Positions 10,501 through 20,489 of a stretch of DNA of 64,000 nt are shown one piece after another. The DNA is from Aurantimonas sp036549475 (GTDB lineage: Bacteria > Pseudomonadota > Alphaproteobacteria > Rhizobiales > Rhizobiaceae), in assembly GCF_036549475.1 (NCBI RefSeq), contig NZ_JAZHLI010000007.1, positions 62,001 through 126,000 of the forward strand, given 5' to 3'. The notes beneath the pieces are model-generated. The model saw nothing but the letters and a program-made list of their open reading frames with translations, was not told the DNA's origin and made no database searches. Both the position numbers and the translations under genes were made by a program. How positions within the stretch are numbered: the first letter of the stretch is position 1; every line of letters starts with the position of its first letter.

Positions 10501-10677
10501 AAATTCCGCGGACTGGTGGCCAATTTCCGCGACGCGGCGACACCGTTCCGCTCGCGAACCCGGCCGTTTCTCGCCGGCGATTTCTCCGGTGCCTACGACC
10601 ATCTGGCCCGGGCCCAGGAATGGTCGATCGGCGTCGACGAGGGCGGCGACGGCAACGACGGGGGTGCGTCCGCATGA
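7543..10677 (+). CDS. addB: Double-strand break repair protein AddB
   Basis: 1044 residues of the alphaproteobacterial AddB type. It is the partner subunit of the AddAB helicase-nuclease that resects double-strand breaks for RecA loading. A superfamily I-like helicase region occupies the N-terminal two thirds. The C-terminus carries a RecB-type nuclease domain with a GRADRVDL strand and LDFKTG (Asp905). The cysteines are scattered, so I see no obvious iron-sulfur cluster of the Bacillus kind. No clear ribosome-binding site precedes ATG 7543. The stop overlaps the addA start by 4 bp, as expected for subunits made in equal amounts. Confidence 0.93.
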   Translation: MSASLFSIPPGRPFLATLAEGLLAGRIVPSFRYEGDPLALAGVTIYVPTRRAARALAGEFARLLGTGSAILPAIRPIGESDEASQFAPEGEQPSLAPTMGELERRLQLARLARQWRTVTRGREFESLIGEAAVLPASAADALWLAADLGALLDEVETEGTSLGKLAGLAPDALSDWWQLTVTFLSIVTETWPQALTEAGRISEAAAKNAWLRAEAERLRRNPGTGPVILAGSTATAPATIELMHAIAHLDEGALVLPGLDRHLDPAAFAAISRDGAISAPGHPQYGLKTILTRFAIPPESVVHLTGDQEPGLAAREAFIADALRPAETTHRWRETARLHGAGALDDLALVEADDEREEALAVACAMRSALADPAATAALITPDRNLARRVVSELARFGIAANDSGGRPLATTPPGTLLTTLAAVALQPGDPIALIALLKHPLTRLGMPAAEARRAARAIEMLALRGSVGIPDASRLGAIVAGRRKLLETATHMPRPVRILPEAERELAQTMADRLESALEPLIAMRGESECEISAYATALTRCLEAVAAHGDGDASEVYAEEAGRAMVEFLSDLVRTPDTGFGFAARELGDVIGALIAGVTVKPRGGLSARAFVWGTLEARLQSVDTAILGGLNEGTWPGGTKSGAFLSRLMRREIALDPPERRIGLAAHDFWMAMGARKVVITRSRRSGGAPAIASRWVQRLTTLAGEDGTARLRAAGQIFLDHARQFDNVPAASGLQDRALRPEPRPPLDRRPTAYSVTDVETLIRDPYAIHARKIMNLEPLPELMRDPHAIERGNLFHDILGRFVQRGHDPEAPDAGDEILAIARERFDEEMLPPDIEAVWWPRAESLCANFVAWERERGPRIAKRHAEISGTHDFDDLGTTLRGRADRVDLMADGSTEILDFKTGTTPSLSQARALLAPQLPLEGAMAKLGAFADAGTASAISDLVYVRLRERTLYEDRLASDGGRKGEPVDPDALSDEALTKFRGLVANFRDAATPFRSRTRPFLAGDFSGAYDHLARAQEWSIGVDEGGDGNDGGASA

Positions 10678-13600
10678 GCGGCTTTACCGGCATTGCCGAG
10701 ACGACGCGCCTGCAGGCGATTGCCGCCGATCCGGGACGCTCGGTCTTCGTGTCGGCCAATGCCGGCTCCGGCAAGACCCACGTCCTCACCGAGCGCGTTG
10801 TTCGGCTGCTCCTGTCCGGCGTCGAGCCGTCGAAGATCCTGTGCCTGACCTATACCAAGGCCGCGGCGGCCGAGATGTCGGGCCGCGTCTTTGCGCGCCT
10901 GGCGAAATGGGCGACCGCCGAGGATGCCGGTCTCGCCGACGAGATCGGCCGGCTCGACGGCCGCCCGCCCACGTCCGAGCGGATGATCGTGGCGCGCCGG
11001 CTTTTCGCAGAGGCCCTGGAAACGCCGGGCGGGCTGAAGATCCAGACCATCCATGCCTTCTGCGAGGCGATCCTGCACCAGTTTCCGCTGGAGGCGAACG
11101 TTCCAGGCCATTTCGAGGTGCTGGACGATGCCGAGAGCATGGCGCTTCTCGCCGAGGCGCGGCGGCTGCTGATCACCGGCGCGTCGCAAAAGGCGCCGGG
11201 CGAGGCCGCCTCCCCGCTTGCCGAGGCCTTCGCCTCGACCCTGACGCTGGCCGGCGAATGGGGCCTCGACCAGCTGATCGGCGAAATCGTCAACCGGCGT
11301 GACGCCATCCGCCGGCATCTCGACGAGACGGGCGGGATCGAGGCGGCGGTCGCCTTGCTGGGCCGCGCACTCGGCCTGGCGCCCGACGAGGACGAGGCGG
11401 CGATCGTGGCGGCCGCCGACGACGCGCCGGGCTTGGATGCGGCCTTTCGCGCCAGCACCATGAGCCTTGCCCGCGTCAGCGCCAAGCCGACCGACGCGAA
11501 GTTCTGCGAGCGCCTGCAGGCGGTCGAAAGCGCCGGCACGGGTGAGGCACGGCTCGCGGCGCTGCGGACGCTGTGCCTGACGGCCAAGGGCACGCCCTAC
11601 AAGCCGTCCAGCGTCGCGACCAAGGCGGTGGCCGACGCCCTGGCCGACTTCCCCGAAAGGCTGCAGCAGCTTGCCGACCACGTGCTGCGCATCGACGAGC
11701 GCCTGGCCAGCCTGCGGCTGTTCCGCGCCAGCGCGGCGGCGCTGGTGATCGCCGACGCCTTCGAGCGGGACTACGCTATCCTCAAGCGCCGGCGGGGGCG
11801 GCTGGATTTCGAGGACCTGATCGTGCGGACCGCCGAACTCCTGACCCGGTCCGCGGCCTCGGCCTGGGTCCATTACAAGCTCGACCAGGGCATCAATCAT
11901 GTGCTGATCGACGAGGCGCAGGATACCAGCCCGCGGCAATGGCAGGTGATGCGCCAGCTCGTCGAGGAATTCTTTGCCGGGGCCGGCGCCCGCGACGTGA
12001 CGCGCACGGTCTTTGCCGTCGGCGACGAGAAGCAGTCGATCTACTCCTTCCAGGGCGCCTCGCCGCGCATGTTCGCCGACGAGCAGCGCGCGATGCGACG
12101 CCGCGCCGAGGATGCCGAGGCCCGGTACGAGGAGGTGCGGCTCACCCAGTCCTTCCGCACCGCCGCCGACGTGCTGCGGGCGGTCGACACCGTCTTCGCC
12201 GATGCCGAGAACCGCAAGGGTCTGTCGTCGGGCGACGAGCCGCCGGCCCACCAGACGGCCCGCGGCGAGGCGCCGGGCCTCGTGGAGATCTGGCCGGTCT
12301 ACCAGGCCGAGGAACAGCCGCAGTCGCGCGACTGGCTGCAGGCCATCGACTACGAGCCGGCCCATTCCCCGGCCAACCGGCTGGCCCGACGGATCGCCGC
12401 CCAGATCGGCACGTGGATCGGCGATCCGATTGCCCACAAGGGCAAGGTGCGCCCGCTGGCGGCCGGAGACGTCATCGTGCTGGTGCGCAAGCGCTCGGGC
12501 TTCGTCGCCGCCATGGCGAAGGCACTGCGCGACGCCCGCATTCCGGTGGCCGGTGCCGACCGGCTGGTCATCACCGACCATATCGCGGTGAAGGATTTGA
12601 TGGCGCTCGGTCGTACGGTGGCCAATTTCGAGGACGACCTGTCCTTCGCCGCGGTCCTGAAATCGCCGTTCTTCGACTTTTCCGACGATGACCTGATGGC
12701 GCTCGCCCTGTCGCGGGAGCGCCACGAACCGCTGTCCCTCGGCCTTCGCCGGATCTGCGGCCCGGAAGGTCTCGCCCGGGTGCCGGCCTTCGTGCCCGAC
12801 GAGACCACCGAAGCGTTTCTGGGAAAGTGCCGGACGGCGCTGGCGCGGCTCGACGAATTGCGCGCCCGTTCGGGCTTCGAGACGATCTTCGCCTTCTACG
12901 CCCGCATTCTCGGCCCCGAGGGCGGCCGGGCGCGGCTGACCGGCCGGCTCGGCTCGGATGCCGGCGAGGTGATCGACGCCTTCCTCGATCTGGCGCTGGC
13001 CGACGAAGAGGCGGGCGAGCCCGGCCTCGACGCCTTCCTGGCGCGGCTGGCCGCCGCGCCCCCCTCGATCAAGCGGGAGATGGATCAGGGCCGCGGCGAG
13101 GTGCGGATCATGACCACCCACGCCTCCAAGGGGCTCGAGGCGCCGGTTGTGTTCCTGGTCGATCCGGGCTCGGCACCATTCAGCCATGCCCATGGTGCCC
13201 GCCTGATGGAATGGCCGGACATGCCGGGGCTCGTGCCGGGCATGTCGCCGGGCTTCCTGTGGCGGGCCGCCAGGGATCTGGAGAACGATGCGGTCGCAGC
13301 GCTGAAGGAGGCGGAAAAGCAGCGGGCCGAGGAGGAATATCGCCGGCTGCTCTATGTCGGCATGACCCGCGCCGCCGACCGGCTGGTCGTCTGTGGGGTC
13401 TCCGGGGTGCGCGGCCCGAACGAGAATTCCTGGCTGCAGCGCGCCCAGGCGGCCCTGTCGGCGCAATGCGAAGCCGTCACCGACGCGGACGGCACCACCA
13501 TTGCTTGGCGCTTCGGCGCCGGAGGGACCGGCGACAAGCTGGCCGCCGCCGCGGCCGCGGAGCCGGCGGGCCCCGCCGCGACACTCGACCTCACGCCGCT

Positions 13601-14303
13601 GCCGCCGGAACTCCTGCCGCCGCGCCCGCTCTCGCCCTCTTCTGCCGGCGAAGGCACCGAGATCGTCGCGGACCAGGCCGGCATGGAGGCAGTGCCCACA
13701 TTCGTCTCACCCGTGCTGGCCGGTACGGGTGACCCGTCCTTTGCGATCCGGCGCGGCCTTGCCGTCCACAAGCTGCTCCAGGTGCTGCCGGAGATCGCCG
13801 CAGACGACCGTGAGGCGGCGGCACGGCGCTATCTGGCCATGGCGGCGGCAGAGATGCGCCCGGGCGACCACGACGCGCTGGTGGCCTCTGCGCTGGCCGT
13901 CATGGACGACCCGGCCTTCGCGCCGATCTTCGCGCCCGGCAGCCGCGCTGAGGTGCCGGTTGCAGGCGAGATCACGCTCGGCGAACGCTGCTACCGGGTC
14001 AACGGTACGATCGACCGTCTGGCCGTCACCCCGTCGCGGGTGTTGATCGTCGACTACAAGACCAACCGGCCACCCCCCACGACCCTGGACGAGGTGTCGC
14101 CGGCCTACATCACGCAGCTGGCGCTCTATCGCGAAATGCTGAAGCCGCTCTATCCGGACCGGCCGATCGAGGCCGCGCTGCTGTTTACCGAAGCGCCGCG
14201 GCTGATCGCCTTGTCGCCGGCAGTGATGGAGGCTGCCGTGGCCCGCCGCCGTTCGGCCGCTCAAACGGCAACGGAGCGTCAAGAGAACGACGCCGTCGCT
14301 TGA
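10674..14303 (+). CDS. addA: Double-strand break repair helicase AddA
   Basis: 1209-residue UvrD/RecB-type helicase-nuclease, the motor of AddAB. Walker A is SANAGSGKTHV (27-37), Walker B is LIDEAQDTS, and further helicase motifs include the glutamate-rich VGDEKQSIYSFQGA and MTTHASKGLE. The C-terminal nuclease domain has GTIDRLAV and VDYKT (Asp1127). The reading frame stays open upstream to about 10071, but ATG 10674 overlaps the addB stop (ATGA), and the FTGIAETTRLQ start is what the family shows. The gene lies 54 nt ahead of trxA on the same strand. Confidence 0.95.
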   Translation: MSGFTGIAETTRLQAIAADPGRSVFVSANAGSGKTHVLTERVVRLLLSGVEPSKILCLTYTKAAAAEMSGRVFARLAKWATAEDAGLADEIGRLDGRPPTSERMIVARRLFAEALETPGGLKIQTIHAFCEAILHQFPLEANVPGHFEVLDDAESMALLAEARRLLITGASQKAPGEAASPLAEAFASTLTLAGEWGLDQLIGEIVNRRDAIRRHLDETGGIEAAVALLGRALGLAPDEDEAAIVAAADDAPGLDAAFRASTMSLARVSAKPTDAKFCERLQAVESAGTGEARLAALRTLCLTAKGTPYKPSSVATKAVADALADFPERLQQLADHVLRIDERLASLRLFRASAAALVIADAFERDYAILKRRRGRLDFEDLIVRTAELLTRSAASAWVHYKLDQGINHVLIDEAQDTSPRQWQVMRQLVEEFFAGAGARDVTRTVFAVGDEKQSIYSFQGASPRMFADEQRAMRRRAEDAEARYEEVRLTQSFRTAADVLRAVDTVFADAENRKGLSSGDEPPAHQTARGEAPGLVEIWPVYQAEEQPQSRDWLQAIDYEPAHSPANRLARRIAAQIGTWIGDPIAHKGKVRPLAAGDVIVLVRKRSGFVAAMAKALRDARIPVAGADRLVITDHIAVKDLMALGRTVANFEDDLSFAAVLKSPFFDFSDDDLMALALSRERHEPLSLGLRRICGPEGLARVPAFVPDETTEAFLGKCRTALARLDELRARSGFETIFAFYARILGPEGGRARLTGRLGSDAGEVIDAFLDLALADEEAGEPGLDAFLARLAAAPPSIKREMDQGRGEVRIMTTHASKGLEAPVVFLVDPGSAPFSHAHGARLMEWPDMPGLVPGMSPGFLWRAARDLENDAVAALKEAEKQRAEEEYRRLLYVGMTRAADRLVVCGVSGVRGPNENSWLQRAQAALSAQCEAVTDADGTTIAWRFGAGGTGDKLAAAAAAEPAGPAATLDLTPLPPELLPPRPLSPSSAGEGTEIVADQAGMEAVPTFVSPVLAGTGDPSFAIRRGLAVHKLLQVLPEIAADDREAAARRYLAMAAAEMRPGDHDALVASALAVMDDPAFAPIFAPGSRAEVPVAGEITLGERCYRVNGTIDRLAVTPSRVLIVDYKTNRPPPTTLDEVSPAYITQLALYREMLKPLYPDRPIEAALLFTEAPRLIALSPAVMEAAVARRRSAAQTATERQENDAVA

Positions 14304-14357
14304 TTTGCCACCGGCCGACTTCTACCTAACAAGGTGAACAGGATTGAGGAGCCAACC

Positions 14358-14678
14358 ATGGCCACAACGAAGATCGACACCAGCAATTTCAAGTCCGACG
14401 TCCTCGAGAGCGACAAGCCCGTCGTCGTGGACTTCTGGGCCGAGTGGTGCGGCCCCTGCAAAATGATCGCACCGAGCCTGGAAGAAATCTCCAACGAGAT
14501 GGACAATGTCCGGATCGCCAAGGTGAACATCGACGAGAACCCGGACATCGCCGCCCAGTTTGGCGTGCGTTCGATCCCGACCCTGATGATGTTCAAGAAC
14601 GGCGAGCATGCCGATACCATGGTCGGTGCGCAGTCGAAGTCGAAGCTGGTCGACTGGATCACCAAGGGCGCGGCCTGA
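14358..14678 (+). CDS. trxA: Thioredoxin
   Basis: 106-residue thioredoxin with the redox motif WCGPC (Cys31 and Cys34) in a standard fold, ending in a conserved amphipathic helix. It reduces protein disulfides and serves ribonucleotide reductase and other reductases. ATG 14358 follows a strong GAGGAG ribosome-binding site, which rules out the TTG-type start 24 nt upstream. A strong terminator follows. Confidence 0.97.
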   Translation: MATTKIDTSNFKSDVLESDKPVVVDFWAEWCGPCKMIAPSLEEISNEMDNVRIAKVNIDENPDIAAQFGVRSIPTLMMFKNGEHADTMVGAQSKSKLVDWITKGAA

Positions 14679-14713
14679 GCCGCCTGCCCTTCGCAGCATC
14701 CGCATGACGCAAG

Positions 14714-14743
14714 AAGGCCCGGGTCGATCGCCCGGGCCTTTTT
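14714..14743 (+). terminator. Rho-independent terminator after trxA
   Basis: A 10-bp perfect stem, AAGGCCCGGG (14714-14723) with CCCGGGCCTT (14731-14740), has a 7-nt loop and a run of T. It lies between convergent trxA and folC and may also weakly terminate folC from the other side. Confidence 0.92.
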
Positions 14744-14768
14744 CATGGTCGATCGACAAGACCGGCGC

Positions 14769-16103
14769 TCAGCGCGGGGCGAGGCCACTGCCGGACAGGA
14801 CGTCCCCTACCAGATAGAGCGAGCCGCAGATCAGGAAGCGCGGCGCGCGGCCGTCGTCCCAGCTGTCGGAGACCAGCCGGATCGCCTCCTCGACGCTGTC
14901 GCAGGGTTCGGCGTCCAGCCCCGCCTCGATTGCCGCGTCCGCCAGGTCCTCGGGGTCGATGCCGGCATCCGACGAGGCAACCGGGACGGTGAAGACATGC
15001 CGCGCGATGCCGGCGAAGGCAGAAAAGAAGCCGGCCGGGTCCTTGGTGTTGATCATCCCGACGATCAGGAACAGCGGCCGCGAGACGCGCTCCTCCAGAT
15101 CGGCCAGCGTCTCGGCGATGGCCGCGCCCGCGCCGGGATTGTGACCGCCGTCGAGCCAGAGCTCGGAGCCGGGATAGGCCGCCCGGTAAAGCGGACCGGA
15201 GGCGATCTGCTGCATCCGCCCCGGCCATTCGACACTGACGAGGCCCGCCTCGATCGCCCTGTCGACCGGCGCGAAACCGCTGTGACGCAGCGCGGCGATG
15301 GCAGTGGCGGCGTTGATCAACTGGTGGCGGCCCGGCAGCCGCGGCATGGGCAGGTCGAGAAGGCCGGATTCGTCCTGATAGACCAGCCGTCCGTGTTCCT
15401 CATAGGCAAAGAAGTCCTGCCCGTAGACGAGCAGCGGCGCACCGGCCCGGTCGGCCATCGAGGTGAGCACCTCCAGCGCGACCGTCTCGCTCTGCTGGCC
15501 GAGGACCACCGGGACGCCCGGCTTGATGATGCCGCCCTTCTCCGCCGCGATCAGTTCGACGCGGTCGCCAAGGTAGGATTGATGGTCGAGGGAGATCGAC
15601 GTGATCACCGTCGCGGCCGGCTTCTCGACCACGTTGGTGGCGTCGAAACGACCGCCGAGGCCGACCTCCAGGAGCACCACGTCAGCGGGGTTTTCCGAGA
15701 ACAGCAGGAAGGTCACCGCGGTGAGGATCTCGAAGACTGTGATTGGCGCACCGGCATTGGCACGGGCGGCCCGCGCCACCGCGTCCGCCAGCATGGCGTC
15801 GTCCACCAGAGCGCCCGGCTCGCCCTTGCGGCCGATGCGGTAGCGCTCGTGCCAATTGACCAGATGCGGCGAGGTATGGGCGTGCACGGCCTGGCCGTCG
15901 GCCTCCAGGATCGCCCGACAAAAGGCCGTGACCGAGCCCTTGCCGTTGGTGCCCGCGATATGGATCTGCGGTGGCAGCCGGCGCTGCGGCTCGCCGAGAT
16001 CGGTCAAGAGACGGCGGATCCGGTCGAGCGACAGGTCGTAGCCCTTCGGATGCTTCAGCATCAGGGCATCGATTTCGGCGGCGGCCAGCGAGGTCGTTGT
16101 CAT
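14769..16103 (-). CDS. folC: Folylpolyglutamate / dihydrofolate synthase
   Basis: 444-residue Mur-ligase-type enzyme with P-loop GTNGKGS (51-57), a VLLEVGLGGRFDATN motif and a GGHNPGA loop. It adds glutamate to dihydropteroate and to folates. It is the last gene of the leftward trp-accD-folC block. ATG 16103 was chosen because the longer version would need TTG at 16139 and has no family-like residues. Folate synthesis genes pabB-pabA-pabC lie elsewhere in the window (31.6-34.5 kb). Confidence 0.93.
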   Translation of the reverse strand: MTTTSLAAAEIDALMLKHPKGYDLSLDRIRRLLTDLGEPQRRLPPQIHIAGTNGKGSVTAFCRAILEADGQAVHAHTSPHLVNWHERYRIGRKGEPGALVDDAMLADAVARAARANAGAPITVFEILTAVTFLLFSENPADVVLLEVGLGGRFDATNVVEKPAATVITSISLDHQSYLGDRVELIAAEKGGIIKPGVPVVLGQQSETVALEVLTSMADRAGAPLLVYGQDFFAYEEHGRLVYQDESGLLDLPMPRLPGRHQLINAATAIAALRHSGFAPVDRAIEAGLVSVEWPGRMQQIASGPLYRAAYPGSELWLDGGHNPGAGAAIAETLADLEERVSRPLFLIVGMINTKDPAGFFSAFAGIARHVFTVPVASSDAGIDPEDLADAAIEAGLDAEPCDSVEEAIRLVSDSWDDGRAPRFLICGSLYLVGDVLSGSGLAPR

Positions 16104-16148
16104 CGGGAATGAATTACGCCAGTGCGTGGAGCGATGCAAAGACGGCGC

Positions 16149-17093
16149 TCAGCCTGCCGCCTGTTGCTCCTGCGGGACGGCCTCGGATCCCATCGCCTCG
16201 ACCGGCTCCGGCTCGCTGTACGATGCCGCGGCGAACGCCTCGGCCGGCTGCTTGGTCAGGAGCTTCAGGAGATTGGCGATCGTCGGCCGCAGTTCGTGCC
16301 TGTGCACGACCATGTCGACCATGCCGTGGGCCATCAGATATTCGGCGCGCTGGAACCCCTCGGGCAGCTTCTCGCGGATGGTCTGCTCGATCACCCGGGC
16401 GCCGGCAAAGCCGATCACCGCACCGGGCTCGGCAATATGGACGTCGCCCAGCATGGCGTAGGAGGCGGACACCCCGCCCGCCGTCGGATTGGTCAGGACG
16501 ACAATGTAGGGAAGGCCCGCTTCCTTCAGCATCTCCACCGCCACCGTGGTGCGCGGCAGCTGCATCAGCGACAGGATGCCCTCCTGCATGCGCGCGCCGC
16601 CGGACGCGGCGAACAGCACCACCGGCCGCCGCTCGGCGATGGCCGTCTCGAAGCCCCGGATGATCGCCTCGCCGGCAGCCATGCCGAGCGAGCCGCCCAT
16701 GAAGGCGAAGTCCTGGACGATGGCCATCACCGGCACGCCCTCGAGCGCGCCGCGCGCCGCGATCACGGCGTCGTCCATCTCGGCCTTGGCCTTGTACTCC
16801 TTCAGCCGGTCGACATAGCGCTTGGAGTCACGGAACTTCAGGGGATCGACCGCGACCTTCGGCAGTTCGATCGTCTCGAACTCGCCGTCGTCCAGGAAGG
16901 TCTTCAACCGGTCCCGCGCCCGGATGCGCATGTGGAAGCCCGAGGACGGGACCACCCACTGATTGGCCTCCAGATCCTTGTGGAATACCATCTCGCCGGT
17001 CTCGGGACACTTGATCCAGAGATTTTCCGGCACTTCGCGCGTCGCAAGAAGGCTCGAAATCTTCGGGCGGACGTAATTGGTGATCCAGTTCAA
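16149..17093 (-). CDS. accD: Acetyl-CoA carboxylase carboxyltransferase beta subunit
   Basis: 314 residues if the TTG at 17093 is the start, giving MNWITNYVRPK as in other alphaproteobacterial AccD proteins. No ATG lies upstream in frame (the longer open frame also starts with TTG, at 17138). AccD works with AccA to move the carboxyl group from biotin to acetyl-CoA in fatty acid synthesis. The crotonase-like core is intact (FMGGSLG, SGGARMQEG, TNPTAGGVSAS). The N-terminal zinc ribbon of the E. coli enzyme is degenerate: KCPETG keeps one cysteine and VVPSSG has none where CPKC stands in E. coli. The C-terminal 30 residues are Glu/Ala rich. Confidence 0.93.
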   Translation of the reverse strand: MNWITNYVRPKISSLLATREVPENLWIKCPETGEMVFHKDLEANQWVVPSSGFHMRIRARDRLKTFLDDGEFETIELPKVAVDPLKFRDSKRYVDRLKEYKAKAEMDDAVIAARGALEGVPVMAIVQDFAFMGGSLGMAAGEAIIRGFETAIAERRPVVLFAASGGARMQEGILSLMQLPRTTVAVEMLKEAGLPYIVVLTNPTAGGVSASYAMLGDVHIAEPGAVIGFAGARVIEQTIREKLPEGFQRAEYLMAHGMVDMVVHRHELRPTIANLLKLLTKQPAEAFAAASYSEPEPVEAMGSEAVPQEQQAAG

Positions 17094-17224
17094 GGCACTT
17101 GTCCCGTTGAATGTCTGTCCGGCGACCGAGGCCGGCAAGCGCCGGCAGCGGTCCGCTGCGTCAGAGTTAGGCGGTCACGCGGTGATGTCGACGGACGCGC
17201 AGCGCCCCGGACATGGACGCCCGC

Positions 17225-18058
17225 TCAGGAATTGGCAAGGTGGGCGGCGCGCACGCCGCCGGCGATCTCGCTCACCAGGTCGCGGACGGCACCGACCGTG
17301 GACTCGGTGGCGCGCCCGTCCTTCAGCGACTGCTCGATCGCCTTGACGATCGCCGAGCCGACGACGACGCCGTCGGCGCCCTTGCCGATCTCGCGCGCCT
17401 GGTCGGCCGAGGTGACGCCGAAGCCGACGCAGACCGGCAAGTCGGTGTGCTTCTTGATGCGGCCGACCGCGGCGGCGACCTTGTCCGCGTCCGGCGCGGC
17501 CGAACCGGTGATGCCGGTGATCGAGACGTAGTAGACGAAGCCGGAGGTGTTCTTCAGGACCGCCGGCAGACGCTTGTCGTCGGTCGTCGGGGTGGCGAGA
17601 CGGATGAAGTTGAGGCCCTTCTCGAGGGCCGGCAGGCAGAGCTCGTCATCCATCTCCGGCGGCAGATCGACCACGATCAGCCCGTCGACGCCCGCTTCCA
17701 GCGCGTCCGGGACGAAGCGGTCGACGCCGTAGATGTAGATCGGGTTGAAATAGCCCATCAGGATGATCGGCGTGGTCTGGTCCCCTTCACGGAAAGCGCG
17801 GACCAGCGACAGGGTCTTCTTCAGGCTCTCGCCGGCCTGCAGGGCGCGCAGGCCCGCCTTCTGGATCGCCGGCCCGTCGGCCATGGGGTCGGAGAACGGC
17901 ATGCCGAGCTCGATGATGTCGGCCCCCGCCGCGGGCAGCGCCCGGGCAATCTCCAGCGCCGTTTCGTGGTCCGGGTCCCCGGCCATGACGAAGGTCACGA
18001 AGGCGGGACGACCCTCCTGCTTCAGCGCGCGGAACCGGTCTTCGATGCGTGTCGTCAT
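17225..18058 (-). CDS. trpA: Tryptophan synthase alpha chain
   Basis: 277 residues, TIM barrel, with the catalytic pair Glu50 (IIELGMPFSDP) and Asp61 (ADGP). It cleaves indole-3-glycerol phosphate and passes indole to TrpB. It starts one base after the cutA stop (TGACATG), so its translation is probably coupled to cutA. This is one of the few places where a trpB-trpA pair is split by another gene. accD follows after about 130 nt. Confidence 0.96.
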   Translation of the reverse strand: MTTRIEDRFRALKQEGRPAFVTFVMAGDPDHETALEIARALPAAGADIIELGMPFSDPMADGPAIQKAGLRALQAGESLKKTLSLVRAFREGDQTTPIILMGYFNPIYIYGVDRFVPDALEAGVDGLIVVDLPPEMDDELCLPALEKGLNFIRLATPTTDDKRLPAVLKNTSGFVYYVSITGITGSAAPDADKVAAAVGRIKKHTDLPVCVGFGVTSADQAREIGKGADGVVVGSAIVKAIEQSLKDGRATESTVGAVRDLVSEIAGGVRAAHLANS

Positions 18059-18059
18059 G

Positions 18060-18380
18060 TCAGGCTTTCGTCACCTCGGCGACCCATTGGGCGGTCGCCT
18101 CGTCCACGTGATCGACGGCAAAGCCGAAGATCGCGGGCGTGTCATAGGGATGGTGTTCGCGGATCGCCGCCGCGCAGGCATCGAACCGGTCCACCGTGGT
18201 CTTGATCGTCAGCGGCCACTCGTCGTGGCGCTCCTTCTTGCCCTGCCAGGTGTAGCGGCTGTCGACTTCCTTGCCGATGTTGACGCAGGCCGCGAACCGG
18301 CCGTCGATCAGGATGTGCGAAAGTTCGCGCGCTGCATCGAGCGACGGGCAGGTAACGTGGATTTCGACGATGGCAGTCAT
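18060..18380 (-). CDS. cutA: CutA1-family divalent ion tolerance protein
   Basis: 106 residues matching the CutA1 trimeric ferredoxin-like fold: VTCPSLDAARELSHILIDGR, FAACVNI, and the YTWQGK strand. The function is unclear. Copper tolerance was the first report, and later work suggests signalling or a structural role. It is inserted between trpB (113 nt upstream) and trpA (1 nt downstream). No tryptophan-related motif is visible, so its place in the operon may only reflect co-transcription. Confidence 0.9.
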   Translation of the reverse strand: MTAIVEIHVTCPSLDAARELSHILIDGRFAACVNIGKEVDSRYTWQGKKERHDEWPLTIKTTVDRFDACAAAIREHHPYDTPAIFGFAVDHVDEATAQWVAEVTKA

Positions 18381-18493
18381 GCGTGCTCGCTTCTCTCGCT
18401 GGCTCGGTGCGGGCTTGTCCGGCTGCCGGGATACGCAGCCCCGGCTGTCGCGACCGGTGCGGAAGGCGGGCCGACGGCCGCCCGGCTGGCAGC

Positions 18494-19710
<1,217 letters not shown>

Positions 19711-19714
<4 letters not shown>

Positions 19715-20397
19715 GAGATTCGTGCCTTTCTCGCCGGCTCGCCAAGGCGGTCCAGCGCATCGAAGAAGCGGTGCATGCGGCCGACATCTTTGATGCCGGG
19801 GGCGCTCTCGACGCCGGACGAGACGTCGATGCCGGACGGATCGGCGATCGCGAGCGCGTCGGCGACGTTGTCGGCGTCGATCCCTCCCGAGAGCATATAG
19901 CCCATTTGCGGGTCAAGGCCCGCTTCGGCGGCAGATAGCAGCGTCCAGTCGAAGGAGACGCCGTTGCCGCCCGGCAGGTCGGAGCCCTTGGGGCGCTTGG
20001 AATCGAGCAGGATGCGGTCGGCGACGCCCAGATAGGGCGCGACCGCCGCCAGGTCGGCGGCGGTGGCGACCGGCAGCGCCTTCATCACCTTCAGTCCGGT
20101 GCGCGCCTTGATGTCGCGCACGCGCTCCGGCGTCTCGCGGCCATGCAGCTGCAGCCAGTCGGGCTTTACCTCCCTGGCGAAGCGCTCGATCAGCGCGTCG
20201 TCCGGATCGACGGTGACGACGACGGTCTCGGCGCGACCGGCGACCTGGCGGACCAGCACGGCCATCGGCGCAATGTCGAGATGCCGGGGGCTTTTGGCGA
20301 AGTGCACGAAGCCGACATGGCTCGCCCCACGCTCCAGCGCCGCCGCCATCGTCTCGGGCGTGGACAGTCCGCAGATCTTGACGTCGAAGGCTCGCAA
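19711..20397 (-). CDS. trpF: Phosphoribosylanthranilate isomerase
   Basis: 228 residues with the catalytic Cys9 in VKICGL, a QLHG strand and LLDSKRPKGSDLPGG. It isomerises phosphoribosylanthranilate before indole-glycerol phosphate formation. The start is TTG at 20397. No ATG or GTG is available near the conserved VKICG, and GGGAG lies 8 nt upstream of the TTG. It is the first gene of the leftward trpF-trpB-cutA-trpA-accD-folC run. Confidence 0.94.
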
Positions 20398-20489
20398 AAG
20401 CCGTACTCCCGAAAGTCGGATCGCACTATGAGCGCCCTTATCGCGCCTCTCGCCCCGGCCTGTAAAGGACAGGTCCGGGCGCCGAAGCG

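Noticed and set aside
10593..13466. A 957-residue minus-strand frame across addA
   Set aside because: Same codon-bias artefact: no domain, while addA has helicase motifs in order on the other strand.
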